From Alphaproteobacteria bacterium CG11_big_fil_rev_8_21_14_0_20_39_49 (GTDB taxonomy: Bacteria; Pseudomonadota; Alphaproteobacteria; Rickettsiales; UBA6187), in assembly GCA_002787635.1 (NCBI GenBank), contig PCXK01000007.1, positions 524,768 to 588,767 on the forward strand: a stretch of DNA of 64,000 nucleotides. The letters are read 5' to 3'. The position numbers and the translations under genes are program-made. Numbering within the stretch: position 1 is the stretch's first letter; each line of letters begins with the position of its first letter. Of this stretch, positions 1 to 8,028 are shown piece by piece. The notes below the pieces were generated by a model, which saw only the letters and a list, made by a program, of their open reading frames with translations, did no database searches and was not told the DNA's origin.

Positions 1-1731
1 TCCCGTCCTTATCCATATTGGCCCGACCTTACCGGTATATGGGCGGACGGAGGTCTTTGGAGGACGGGTCACTGGGTGACGGGAAAACTCGGGCTATCAA
101 GTCTTGGGGCTATAGTTTCCGACCTGTGCCGAAGAACAGGGCTTAGTGAATCGCAAATTGACGTTACACGCCTGAATAATCTTGTAAGGGGATTTATACT
201 GAACGGTCAGACTACTGCCAGAATTGCCATAGACAGCCTTAGGGCTGCATATTTTTTTGATGCGGTGGAATCTGACGGTCTTATCAAATTTGTATCACGT
301 GGAGGGCTTACAACCGAAACTATCGGTGAAAGTAACTTGATATCAGGTGTAAATAACGGTGAAACTCTTTCTATTGAGCGTATTCAGGAACTTGAGTTAC
401 CTAAAAAAATAGATGTGAATTATATAAATGAACATGCTAACCATCAAATCGGTAATCAGCATTCTGAACGTCAGGTTACTGACTCCGTAGGTGTGGAGGC
501 TATTAACCTGCCGATAATTATGAGCGATCAGGACGCTCGGGTAATAGCCGATGTCAGCCTGTATAATAGCTGGGTAGGCAGGACTTTATATAGTTTCGTA
601 CTGCCTATCCGATATGCTTCTTTAGAACCTACCGATATCATAAATATTCAGATAAATAACCAAAACCATGTGATGCGGATAATAAATACACAGTTTGGCG
701 ATCCCGGTATGATGAAAGCATCTGCCGTTGCCGAAGATATTTCTGCCTATGATTTTTATAGCCGTCCGGGGGATATCGGCGGCGGTTTGGATATTGTAAA
801 TGATACGGGTGATACGGCATTATCATTGCTTGACCTTCCTGCGTTCCCTACCGATGATGAAGATGCCGGAACCATAAGATATGCGGTAACAGGTTTAGAA
901 AGCGGTTGGAAAGGGGCTGTTTTATATCGCTCTGACGATGACGGGGCTAATTATCACCTTGTGGCAAGTTTTCCCGCTGCGGCTGTAATAGGGGTTACAA
1001 CAACCTCACTGCCTGACGGAGTTACCGATTATTTTGACGAAAAAAGCACCGTTACGGTAAGTATAACAGGTAACGGTGAGTTGTCGGGAACATCTGAACT
1101 TGCAGTATTAAACGGTGCTAACATTGCAAAAGTCGGCTCTGAAATTATACAGTTTAAAAACGCAACTCTTGTAAGCACGGGTAAATATATACTTAGCGGT
1201 TTATTAAGGGGAAGGCTTGGGACTGAGTGGGCAACATCAAGCCACACAGAGGGTGAGGAATTTGTGTTGCTTGATAATAATCTTGCAAAAGAATCGTTAT
1301 CAAGTGAATTTATAGGTTTGTCACGCTTATATAAAGCGGTTAGCGTAGGAAAAAGTCTAGCCGATACAAGTAGTGTTTCTTTTACATATAACGCTAATTC
1401 ATTAAAGCCTTTTTCTCCCGTACATATAAAAGGGACAAGGGACGCAAGCGGAAATCTTACTATAACATGGATAAGAAGAACCCGTGTTAACGGTGGCTGG
1501 AGGGATAACGTAGATGTGCCGTTAGGACAGCTACAGGAAGCTTATGAAGTCGATATAATGAACGGAGGAAATGTAGTTAGGACAATATCAGGTTTGACAT
1601 CTGCTACGGTAAGCTATAGTGCGGCAGAACAAACAACCGATTTTGGCTCTGCTCAATCTTCAATTAATGTTAGGATATATCAGATGTCCCATATATTAGG
1701 CAGGGGAACGAGCGGAGAAGGGATTGTTTAG
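1..1731 (+). CDS. GTA/phage-type baseplate ('megatron') tail protein, C-terminal part
   Basis: The frame is open from base 1, so this is the C-terminal 576 residues of a gene starting outside the window; a GTG at 76 is internal. The first residues (PYWPDLTGIWADGG, then WRTGHWVTGKLG) match the region after the TIM-barrel domain in the large tail-tip protein of alphaproteobacterial gene transfer agents (RcGTA orfg15-like) and related siphophages. The rest is beta-rich baseplate/fibronectin-like sequence with the usual LLRGRLGTEWA motif near the end. The protein would form the tail tip that contacts the recipient cell. The following tail-like genes on this strand support the call. Loss of activity cannot be judged without the N-terminus. 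Confidence 0.85.
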   Translation, partial: SRPYPYWPDLTGIWADGGLWRTGHWVTGKLGLSSLGAIVSDLCRRTGLSESQIDVTRLNNLVRGFILNGQTTARIAIDSLRAAYFFDAVESDGLIKFVSRGGLTTETIGESNLISGVNNGETLSIERIQELELPKKIDVNYINEHANHQIGNQHSERQVTDSVGVEAINLPIIMSDQDARVIADVSLYNSWVGRTLYSFVLPIRYASLEPTDIINIQINNQNHVMRIINTQFGDPGMMKASAVAEDISAYDFYSRPGDIGGGLDIVNDTGDTALSLLDLPAFPTDDEDAGTIRYAVTGLESGWKGAVLYRSDDDGANYHLVASFPAAAVIGVTTTSLPDGVTDYFDEKSTVTVSITGNGELSGTSELAVLNGANIAKVGSEIIQFKNATLVSTGKYILSGLLRGRLGTEWATSSHTEGEEFVLLDNNLAKESLSSEFIGLSRLYKAVSVGKSLADTSSVSFTYNANSLKPFSPVHIKGTRDASGNLTITWIRRTRVNGGWRDNVDVPLGQLQEAYEVDIMNGGNVVRTISGLTSATVSYSAAEQTTDFGSAQSSINVRIYQMSHILGRGTSGEGIV

Positions 1732-1738
1732 GAGGAAT

Positions 1739-1993
1739 TTAAAAGAAGTCTTTAAACACGTCAGTCATTTCTTCGGCAAAACGCCTTAGCGAAACCATGT
1801 ATTGATCGTAATATTCTTTTATACCCGGTGCATTTTCTTTTGCTTTTTCTGAGGCGGTATCAAGAATTTTATCAATTTTTTCAGGAGATAACGGGTTTAG
1901 TATTTCGTTATCATTATTTTCTTTTTTGGCTAAAGACTCGGTGGGCAATGCTAAAATAGCTAAAACAATAACCAGAATAATTTTTTGCATCAA
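1739..1993 (-). CDS. Small secreted protein of unknown function
   Basis: An 84-residue product with a clear signal peptide (MMQKIILVIVLAILALP, cleavage near SLA-KK) and a charged helical mature part of about 60 residues. The start has a good ribosome site (AAGGGAA upstream of ATG). It lies 11 bp downstream of the next minus-strand gene, which also encodes a small exported helical protein, so the two look like one operon. I recognise no family. It ends 7 bp from the stop of the convergent tail gene. Confidence 0.6.
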   Translation of the reverse strand: MMQKIILVIVLAILALPTESLAKKENNDNEILNPLSPEKIDKILDTASEKAKENAPGIKEYYDQYMVSLRRFAEEMTDVFKDFF

Positions 1994-2004
1994 AATTCCC
2001 TTTT

Positions 2005-2367
2005 TTACTTTTGTTTATTGTATTTTTTTATTTCAGTTTTTACTTTTTGTAAATCTAATTCCTGCTTTGTGTCTATATCTTCAACATTGATACTCTCTAG
2101 ATCAATTGAATTTTGTATATCAATCAGTTGCTGCTTTAATTCTTGAATTTCTTCAGGACTCATTTCTTTTATCTCGTCCATAATTGACATGGCTTTATTA
2201 TATACATCTTCTTTTTGCTGGGGGGACATTTTGTCATAGATATCGCTTACATTATCAAAGCCTTCGTTAGCTATTTCTTTGCTGCTAACTTTGTCTTTGG
2301 CTTCAATATCAGTTGAAGGGAGTATTAAAAAAAAACAAATTAAAAAAGCGGTAAAGTATCGTATCAT
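2005..2367 (-). CDS. Small secreted helical protein of unknown function
   Basis: A 120-residue product with an N-terminal signal peptide (hydrophobic FLICFFLILPSTD, likely cut after IEA) and a highly charged, probably coiled-coil mature region containing MSPQQKEDVYNKAM and MSPEEIQELKQQL, two similar MSP-x-x-x-x-(E/D) helical segments. It is the first gene of a likely two-gene operon with the exported protein at 1739-1993. No family is recognised. The pair sits inside a block of tail-like genes but on the opposite strand. Confidence 0.6.
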   Translation of the reverse strand: MIRYFTAFLICFFLILPSTDIEAKDKVSSKEIANEGFDNVSDIYDKMSPQQKEDVYNKAMSIMDEIKEMSPEEIQELKQQLIDIQNSIDLESINVEDIDTKQELDLQKVKTEIKKYNKQK

Positions 2368-2547
2368 TATCTTGTCATTTTAGTATTTTTTTACTAACAT
2401 TTTCTATTATAACATATAAATTACAAATAATCAAAAAAATGACAACTTGTTTTTTAGATTTTTTAATAAATACATATTTAGTAAAGCTCTAACCATCTAC
2501 CGGATAGGAGTGGGGACTTTTGCAGAGCCTTTTTATAGTAAATTCTA

Positions 2548-2585
2548 ATTAAACTACCCCGTAGTTTGCTGCGGGGTAGTTTAAT
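2548..2585. terminator. Perfect 14-bp hairpin, probable terminator
   Basis: Arms ATTAAACTACCCCG and CGGGGTAGTTTAAT enclose a 10-base loop; the arms end in A/T runs on both sides, so it could stop transcription from either direction. It lies about 230 bp downstream of ispG (minus strand) and upstream of the small secreted-protein operon. Confidence 0.55.
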
Positions 2586-2598
2586 TATGCTGTAAACA

Positions 2599-2701
2599 GT
2601 CATTCCGGCGAAAGCCTGAATCTAAGCAAAACAAAGAAGTACACACAAAGTGTGTACATTATTTTTAAGCTTGGATACTATGGTCAAGCCATAGTATGAC
2701 G
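2599..2701 (+). repeat. Family-2 composite palindromic repeat, copy 1
   Basis: About 103 bp: a left hairpin beginning gtcattcc, a central palindrome acacaaagtgtgt, and a right hairpin ggatactatggtcaagccatagtatgac. The same three-part plan recurs at 4334-4437 (inverted), 7302-7407 and 49821-49921. All copies are intergenic. In this copy the left hairpin sequence (ccggcgaaagcctgaat) differs from the others. Confidence 0.85.
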
Positions 2702-2816
2702 GACTTTTTATTTTTACAAACTCCTTATCCGTAACCGAGCTTGTCGTATATTACTTCTTTTTCAATCGCTTACGGCAGTTCTTATCCATGGGGTTAGTTA
2801 GAAAATACTTTATTTT

Positions 2817-4055
2817 TTATGCAGCGTCTTTTTTGCAATATTGCCGTTTTACGTAATTTGTTACGATTTCTTTGAATTCTTCAGCTATATTTTTGCCTTT
2901 TAAAGTGGTGAATTTTGTACCGTTAATAAAAACAGGGGCGGAGGGTTCTTCGCCTGTTCCGGGCAGGCTAATTCCTATATCGGCATGTTTGCTTTCACCC
3001 GGACCGTTAACTATACAACCCATTACTGCCACATTCATATCTTCAACGCCTGCATATTGTGTTTTCCAAATTGGCATTGATTGACGCAAATATGATTGTA
3101 TTTCATCGGCAAGGCTTTGAAAAACACTGCTTGTAGTCCTACCGCAACCGGGGCATGAAGTAACCTGAGGGGTAAAAGAGCGTAGCCCCATGGTCTGGAG
3201 TATCTCTTGTGCTACAATTACCTCGGAAGTCCTTGATTCACCCGGTTTTGGGGTCAGCGATATACGGATAGTATCGCCTATACCCTGTTGCAATAAAACG
3301 GAAAGTGCCGCTGTTGAGGCAACAATACCTTTAGAGCCTATTCCTGCCTCGGTTAATCCTAAATGAAGTGCGTAATTACAGCGTTTTGCAAGCTCGGTAT
3401 AAACACTTATAAGATCCTGAACTTTGCTGACTTTGCATGAAACTATGATTTTATCCTTATTTAACCCGATTTTTTCGGCTTTTTGGGCGGATTGGATAGC
3501 GGATAATATCAACGCCTCCCTCAATACCTCATCTGAGGCTTTGGGATTGGGTAGTTTTGCGTTTTCGTCCATTAATTTTTTGGAGATATTCTTGTCAAGA
3601 CTACCCCAGTTAACGCCAATCCTCACGGGTTTATCATATTTTATGGCGGCTTGTATCATTGATTCAAATTGCACGTCCTGTTTGTTGCCGAAACCTACAT
3701 TTCCGGGGTTGATACGGTATTTTGACAGGGCTTTCGCACATTCGGGATATGTTTCCAGCAAATAGTGACCGTTATAATGGAAACAGCCTACCAGCGGGAC
3801 GTTAATACCTGCTTTTAAAAGATTTTCTTTAATGCGTGGAACTGCCTTTGCCGATTCATCATTATTGACGGTAAGGCGTATTATTTCCGAGCCTGCGTTA
3901 GCCAGTTGTATAATCTGCTCGCTAGTTGATTCGATATCAGCGGTATCGGTGTTAGTCATTGATTGCACAATAATAGGGCTTTCACCTCCAACTGTGACAC
4001 CTCCGATGTTAACGGTGTGGGTTTTATGCCTTATTATTTGTGCATTTCGTACCAT
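2817..4055 (-). CDS. ispG: 4-hydroxy-3-methylbut-2-enyl diphosphate synthase (IspG/GcpE)
   Basis: Converts methylerythritol cyclodiphosphate to HMBPP in the non-mevalonate isoprenoid pathway, a cytosolic 4Fe-4S enzyme. The 412-residue protein has the N-terminal TIM-barrel half ([17 protein letters not shown]) and the C-terminal iron-sulfur half with cluster cysteines in TSCPGCGR and [12 protein letters not shown] place the start at ATG 4055 ([12 protein letters not shown]), which has GAGAGG six bases upstream. An in-frame ATG at 4151 would add 32 residues, but those are the translation of a dispersed repeat. The gene is transcribed alone and sits between tail-like genes of the opposite strand. 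Confidence 0.96.
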   Translation of the reverse strand: MVRNAQIIRHKTHTVNIGGVTVGGESPIIVQSMTNTDTADIESTSEQIIQLANAGSEIIRLTVNNDESAKAVPRIKENLLKAGINVPLVGCFHYNGHYLLETYPECAKALSKYRINPGNVGFGNKQDVQFESMIQAAIKYDKPVRIGVNWGSLDKNISKKLMDENAKLPNPKASDEVLREALILSAIQSAQKAEKIGLNKDKIIVSCKVSKVQDLISVYTELAKRCNYALHLGLTEAGIGSKGIVASTAALSVLLQQGIGDTIRISLTPKPGESRTSEVIVAQEILQTMGLRSFTPQVTSCPGCGRTTSSVFQSLADEIQSYLRQSMPIWKTQYAGVEDMNVAVMGCIVNGPGESKHADIGISLPGTGEEPSAPVFINGTKFTTLKGKNIAEEFKEIVTNYVKRQYCKKDAA

Positions 4056-4076
4056 ATTACCTCTCAAATAGGGGGT

Positions 4077-4214
4077 GTTCAATAAACATAGCTTTTGTAA
4101 AAATTGCACTGAAATCTTTAATTTTTTGTCATGCTGAACTTGTTTCAGCATCTACTTTGTAATGTTAGAGATGCTGAAACAAGTTCAGCATGACAAAAGC
4201 TATGTTTATTGAAC
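4077..4214. repeat. Family-1 inverted-repeat (MITE-like) element, copy 1
   Basis: A 138-bp element with 22-bp perfect terminal inverted repeats (gttcaataaacatagctttt at the left, its complement at the right) and a pair of inner arms built on gctgaacttgtttcagc, separated by about 17 bases. Fully extruded it would be a long hairpin. Related copies lie at 13082, 15590, 37290 and 51886. It occupies the ispG leader and ends 22 bp upstream of the ispG start. Confidence 0.85.
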
Positions 4215-4333
4215 GTTCCTTCAAATAGCGTGGCTGTTTTATAACATATTTAGTTCATATTCACAAGTTTTTATGCGTTTAGGCTCATACACTTAATTTA
4301 GCTTAAAAATCTGCTGAAATATAGTAACGTTAT

Positions 4334-4437
4334 CGTCATACTATGGCTTGACCATAGTATCCAAGCAATACAATAATGCATGCACTTTGTGCATACTTCT
4401 CTTTCGTTCTTGGATTCCAAATCAAGTTTGGAATGAC
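4334..4437 (-). repeat. Family-2 composite palindromic repeat, copy 2 (inverted)
   Basis: The reverse of the copy at 2599: hairpin catactatggcttgaccatag first, then the central palindrome tgcactttgtgca, then the ggattccaaatcaagtttgg end finishing in aatgac. Confidence 0.85.
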
Positions 4438-4545
4438 GTAATCATATACTTAGATTTCTGCAATTTATGACAGGAGAAGTAAAGTCAAATTTACCATAAA
4501 ATCAGCATTACAATCAAAAACCAACAAATCAAGGAGAAATTTCTA

Positions 4546-5673
4546 ATGGCAAATACTACCAATCTTGCAATTCCTTTGGTGGCTTCCAATCAGGCACAAA
4601 AGGAGGTTACTTTAAACACCGCTATAGCTACTATAGACGCTATTTTAAACACCGGAGTAATTGATAGGGGGCTGAACACTCCGCCTATGTCACCAAGTGA
4701 CGGGGATTTATATATTGTCGGCAGTTCGCCTACTGACGATTGGGCATCAAATGCCGATGATATCGCATATTACCAAACCACGTGGAAATTTATAAGCCCT
4801 AATGAGGGTATGTCGTTATGGGTAAATGATGAGGATATATCATATACATGGGACGGAACGGCTTGGGTTAGCTCTGTTGTTAACGCTCTGGACGACCTGT
4901 CGGACGTAGCTATAACGTCCGTTACGGAAAACGATATTTTGCAATATAACGGTACTAATTTTGTTAATCAAAATAAGATAGATAGCCTTTCGCAAATAGG
5001 GGTTAATACAGCATCTGATAACACAAACAAGCTTTCTGTAAATAGTTCGGCAGTATTATTCAACCATAACGGTGATGATTCACAGGTAAAAATAAATAAG
5101 AACGCATCGGGTGATACGGCTTCACACCTGTTTCAGAACGGTTTTTCAGGAAGAGCCGAGTTCGGACTTATCGGAGATGATCATTATCAATTAAAGGTAT
5201 CTGCCGATGGTTCTGCTTGGTTTCAGTCATATGTTGTTACAAACTCATCGGGGAATATTGATTTTAAACAGGATAGCAACTTTTCGGGAAGTCTTACATG
5301 TAACGATAATGAAGTTATCCGAGCGAAATTAAAAGACTACTGCGAAACAAAGACCGCTCCTGCTTCATCTTCGGGTAGTTTAACATTGGATTTAGAAAAC
5401 GGGAACGTTTTTGAAGTCACCTTAACCGAAAATGTAACAACTGTTAATCTTAATAACCCTCCTGCAAGCGGAAGCGGCGGTTCTTTTACACTTATCTTAA
5501 AGCAAGATGCAACGGGTGGACGGAGTTTTACTTTTCCATCTTCAGTAGAATGGTCAAACGGTGTTAGCCCGACCCTTTCAACTGCCGCAAATGCCGTTGA
5601 TATCCTAACATTCCTTACGATAGACGGCGGCACTATATGGTATGGATTTTTAAGCGGGGTAAATTTCTCATGA
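4546..5673 (+). CDS. DUF2793 phage/GTA tail-associated protein
   Basis: A 375-residue protein whose N-terminus (TTNLAIPLVASNQAQKEVTLN, then SPSDGDLYIVG and WNDED-like SLWVNDEDISYTWDG) matches DUF2793, a domain found in tail fibres and tail-associated proteins of alphaproteobacterial phages and gene transfer agents. The C-terminal half is beta-rich and ends in a small domain with VTLTENVTTVNLNNPPASG typical of phage receptor-binding tails. It has a strong AAGGAG ribosome site. Its stop codon overlaps the next start (ATGA), so the two are translationally coupled. Likely a surface-exposed tail component. Confidence 0.8.
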   Translation: MANTTNLAIPLVASNQAQKEVTLNTAIATIDAILNTGVIDRGLNTPPMSPSDGDLYIVGSSPTDDWASNADDIAYYQTTWKFISPNEGMSLWVNDEDISYTWDGTAWVSSVVNALDDLSDVAITSVTENDILQYNGTNFVNQNKIDSLSQIGVNTASDNTNKLSVNSSAVLFNHNGDDSQVKINKNASGDTASHLFQNGFSGRAEFGLIGDDHYQLKVSADGSAWFQSYVVTNSSGNIDFKQDSNFSGSLTCNDNEVIRAKLKDYCETKTAPASSSGSLTLDLENGNVFEVTLTENVTTVNLNNPPASGSGGSFTLILKQDATGGRSFTFPSSVEWSNGVSPTLSTAANAVDILTFLTIDGGTIWYGFLSGVNFS

Positions 5674-6401
5674 TGAATTTTAAAGCGATGAGCGGTGCGT
5701 CCGGTCTTTTTTCCCCCGATGATATTTCTTCATTACAGGCATGGTATGACGCATCGGATGTAACAACAATTACAAAAGACGGCTCTAATCTTGTTAGCAC
5801 ATGGAACGATAAGAGTTTGAACGGCTATAACCTGTCAGCAAGTGGCACGGCACGACCTACATGGACTGATAATCAGTTAAATAGCCGTGCGGTACTTGAT
5901 TTTGACGGTAGTGCTAACACTTTTGCGTTACCGTCGGGATTATATAGCATACCTAACGGAGCCAATACCTTACTTGCGGTATGTAAAACCGATAATGACA
6001 GCTCTTTGCAGGTTATATTGGGATTGTCCGAATCCGGCATAACCAGAACGGATATCAGATATCCTGCAACTGCGGGTGTAATTTATTACCAAAGCAGAAA
6101 CGGCTCAAGCGGCGGTATCTCGCAAACATCTATAGCCGATACTTCTTACGGTATTTTAATGGGACGTAGAAGCGGTACAACACAGGCAATATCATACAAT
6201 AATTCAAGCGAATCCACCAACAGTTTCGGTGCAGACGAAAATGGTGTAGATGCCGGATATATAGGCTCTTTTGCAGGAAGCGGCTTTTTCCTTGACGGTC
6301 AGATAGCTGAAATTCTGGTTTTTGGCGAGTCATTAAGTGCTGAAAATATCTCACTAATGCAGACATATTTATCAAAGAAATGGGGAATTACAATATCATA
6401 A
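5670..6401 (+). CDS. Tail-associated protein with laminin-G-like domain
   Basis: A 243-residue protein starting at the ATG that overlaps the upstream stop (ATGA at 5670). The sequence from about residue 15 (SPDDISSLQAWYDASDVT, STWNDKS, LDFDGSANTF) and the C-terminus (FLDGQIAEILVFGESLS, MQTYLSKKWGI) is the signature of concanavalin A/laminin-G-type domains common in phage tail proteins. It probably binds a carbohydrate or receptor at the tail tip. It belongs to the operon beginning at 4546, and the next gene follows after 10 bp. Confidence 0.72.
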   Translation: MMNFKAMSGASGLFSPDDISSLQAWYDASDVTTITKDGSNLVSTWNDKSLNGYNLSASGTARPTWTDNQLNSRAVLDFDGSANTFALPSGLYSIPNGANTLLAVCKTDNDSSLQVILGLSESGITRTDIRYPATAGVIYYQSRNGSSGGISQTSIADTSYGILMGRRSGTTQAISYNNSSESTNSFGADENGVDAGYIGSFAGSGFFLDGQIAEILVFGESLSAENISLMQTYLSKKWGITIS

Positions 6402-6411
6402 GGAGGGAATA

Positions 6412-6999
6412 ATGTATCAAAAATACCGTAATAATATGAAAACAGGTGATGTTATTGCTTTTTCAGGTAAGGGGAGGGTATCGCAGATAATAAAATGGAA
6501 AACCCGAAGTCAATTTTCGCATGTCGGTATTATCCTTGATACCAATATGCACGGAGGCATAGGTCATGCCGTTATGCTTATTGAGTCAACTTCTTTAAAA
6601 AATATACCTGATGCAGTTCACAATGAAATAATTAAAGGGGTGCAGATACACTTTCTGTCAAGAAGGCTTGAAACCTATGAGGGAAAAGCATGGTGGGTTC
6701 CTTTAAAGAATGAACTTAGCAATTTTGAAAAGAATAAAATGCAGGCATGGCTTAGAAAGAAACACTTTGATAGAACTCCTTATGACTTTTTTCAGGCAAT
6801 AGGAGCGGGTGCAGATTTGTTTGATATGATTATAGGTATAGAAAACGAGCCTGATTTTTCCTCATTATTTTGCTCTGAATTGGTCACAAAGTCATTGCAG
6901 GTTGCCGGAATAGTGCCTGATGAGTTGAACCCGTCCGAACAAACACCTGAAGATGTAGTTAAGTTTTGCTGCTTTAAAGATGCCGTACCACTTTTTTAA
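6412..6999 (+). CDS. YiiX-like permuted papain-fold hydrolase
   Basis: A 195-residue protein with a strong AAGGAGG ribosome site. It has the circularly permuted NlpC/P60 (YiiX/YebB-like) plan: GDVIAF near residue 12, the catalytic histidine in FSHVGIIL near residue 37, and the catalytic cysteine in SLFCSELVTKSLQ near residue 155. Such enzymes cut amide bonds in peptidoglycan or lipidated proteins. In this tail-gene cluster a role in cell-wall penetration during DNA delivery is a reasonable inference (GTA clusters also encode an NlpC/P60 peptidase). There is no signal peptide. Confidence 0.72.
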   Translation: MYQKYRNNMKTGDVIAFSGKGRVSQIIKWKTRSQFSHVGIILDTNMHGGIGHAVMLIESTSLKNIPDAVHNEIIKGVQIHFLSRRLETYEGKAWWVPLKNELSNFEKNKMQAWLRKKHFDRTPYDFFQAIGAGADLFDMIIGIENEPDFSSLFCSELVTKSLQVAGIVPDELNPSEQTPEDVVKFCCFKDAVPLF

Positions 7000-7013
7000 C
7001 TGAGGAAAAGCAT

Positions 7014-7256
7014 ATGCATAAAAATGAAATGGAAATTAAAAAGATAGTACGTGAAGCCGTACATGAAACATTAAACGGACTTGGTATATCGATGCATAGC
7101 CCTCAGGAAATGCAGGCGGACTTCATTTATATCAGGAAGATGCGAAAGGGTGCGGAAATGGTTACTCAAAAAATCAAGGCTTCGTTAATTACGGTAACAA
7201 TACCTACCGCACTTTATATTGTTTGGGAGTCTTTGAAGGAAATGGTTAAAAAATAA
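7014..7256 (+). CDS. Small one-helix membrane protein, DUF6127-like, holin candidate
   Basis: An 80-residue protein with an N-terminal charged helix (EIKKIVREAVHETLNGLGI) and one hydrophobic segment near the C-terminus (ASLITVTIPTALYIVWESL). The size, layout and position resemble the DUF6127 proteins that accompany DUF2793 and endolysin genes in alphaproteobacterial phages. A holin or pinholin role upstream of the endolysin at 7499 is plausible but rests only on size, topology and position. It follows the papain-like gene by 14 bp with AGGAAAAG upstream. Confidence 0.55.
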   Translation: MHKNEMEIKKIVREAVHETLNGLGISMHSPQEMQADFIYIRKMRKGAEMVTQKIKASLITVTIPTALYIVWESLKEMVKK

Positions 7257-7301
7257 TATGGTAAGAAGGGATTTTTGCCATGTTTGCATATGACATAACT
7301 G

Positions 7302-7407
7302 CGTCATTCCGCACTTGATGCGGAATCTAAGGAATATAAATTAAGTATGCACAAAGTGCATGCATTATCATATTGCTTGGATACTATGGTCAGGCCATAG
7401 TATGACG
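7302..7407 (+). repeat. Family-2 composite palindromic repeat, copy 3
   Basis: Begins cgtcattccgcacttgatgc, has the central palindrome atgcacaaagtgcat and ends with the catagtatgacg hairpin. It separates the putative holin from the endolysin gene. Confidence 0.85.
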
Positions 7408-7498
7408 ATGATGGTTATATATGTAATTATTCGGTTAACTCACTTAAAACTGTTTTGGTTAGCAATGCCCCGATTTCTTATACTTAAATGGAGGTTTT

Positions 7499-7888
7499 AT
7501 GCCTGTTTTCTCGAAGCTATCATTGCAGAGGCTTGCCACTTGCGATGCCTGTCTACAAGAAATCTGCCATGAAGCTATTAAAATATATGATTTTACTGTG
7601 CTTTGCGGTAAGCGTAATGAAGAAGAACAAAATAACCTACTCATACAAGGAAAAACTAAATTAGAATTTCCAAATAGTAAACATAATAAATTCCCCTCTC
7701 AAGCTGTTGACATTGCACCTTATCCCATTGATTGGAATGATTTCGGACGGTTCAGGCTTTTAGCAGGAATTATATTTGGAATAGCACATCATAAAAACAT
7801 TAAAATCCGCTGGGGAGGGGATTGGAATATGAATTGGGATAGCAGTGATGAAAAATTTTTGGATTTAGTTCATTTTGAGCTTTTATAA
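7499..7888 (+). CDS. M15-family peptidoglycan peptidase (endolysin)
   Basis: A 129-residue protein with the VanY/M15 D-Ala-D-Ala or L-Ala-D-Glu peptidase motifs: SKHNKFPSQAVDIAPY holds the zinc-binding His and Asp, and LDLVHFELL holds the last zinc-binding His. The length fits single-domain phage endolysins. It would cleave peptide cross-links in the wall for host lysis, here together with the preceding small membrane protein. The ribosome site is AATGGAGG, seven bases upstream. A family-2 repeat lies between it and the previous gene. Confidence 0.85.
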   Translation: MPVFSKLSLQRLATCDACLQEICHEAIKIYDFTVLCGKRNEEEQNNLLIQGKTKLEFPNSKHNKFPSQAVDIAPYPIDWNDFGRFRLLAGIIFGIAHHKNIKIRWGGDWNMNWDSSDEKFLDLVHFELL

Positions 7889-7901
7889 AAATTAATACTA
7901 T

Positions 7902-7940
7902 ACCCACGCAGTTTTTTGCGTTATTTCTTAACCTGTGGGT
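7902..7940 (+). terminator. Possible terminator after the endolysin
   Basis: Outer arms acccac and gtgggt enclose an inner hairpin acgca-gttttt-tgcgt, starting 13 bp after the endolysin stop. There is no strong T tract, so this is only a candidate. Confidence 0.3.
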
Positions 7941-7984
7941 GTGCTGAGTTTATTTTCGGCACCTCGTGTATTATACGAAAAGCC

Positions 7985-8009
7985 CCTGAAACGGATTCAG
8001 GGTGACATA
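7985..8009. repeat. Short palindrome related to family 1
   Basis: cccctgaaacggattcaggg followed by tgaca resembles the ctgaaacaagttcag core of the family-1 elements. It lies in the leader of the adenosine-kinase gene and lacks the outer terminal repeats. Confidence 0.45.
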
Positions 8010-8028
8010 AACATAACAGGGGTAAGTA

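Larger units (their letters stand above)
2368..2816. other. Gene-free stretch with repeat and hairpins
   Basis: No convincing coding frame. It holds an AT-rich leader, a short stem pairing gctct (about 2485) with agagc (about 2524) followed by a run of T, a long perfect hairpin at 2548-2585, and one copy of the family-2 palindromic repeat at 2599-2701. The stem near 2485-2535 could be part of a small RNA, but I cannot name it. Confidence 0.5.
4056..4545. other. Gene-free stretch carrying two different repeats
   Basis: The 490 bp between ispG and the DUF2793 gene contain a family-1 inverted-repeat element (4077-4214), a family-2 repeat (4334-4437) and AT-rich sequence. No tRNA, other RNA or coding frame was seen. 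The last 40 bp hold the leader and the AAGGAG ribosome site of the next gene. Confidence 0.6.

Noticed and set aside
4056..4151. Upstream extension of ispG from ATG 4151
   Set aside because: It translates a family-1 repeat; the ATG at 4055 has a good ribosome site and the correct family N-terminus.
7360..7572. A 70-codon plus-strand frame over the family-2 repeat and endolysin start
   Set aside because: It overlaps the endolysin gene in another frame and starts in repeat sequence with no ribosome site.
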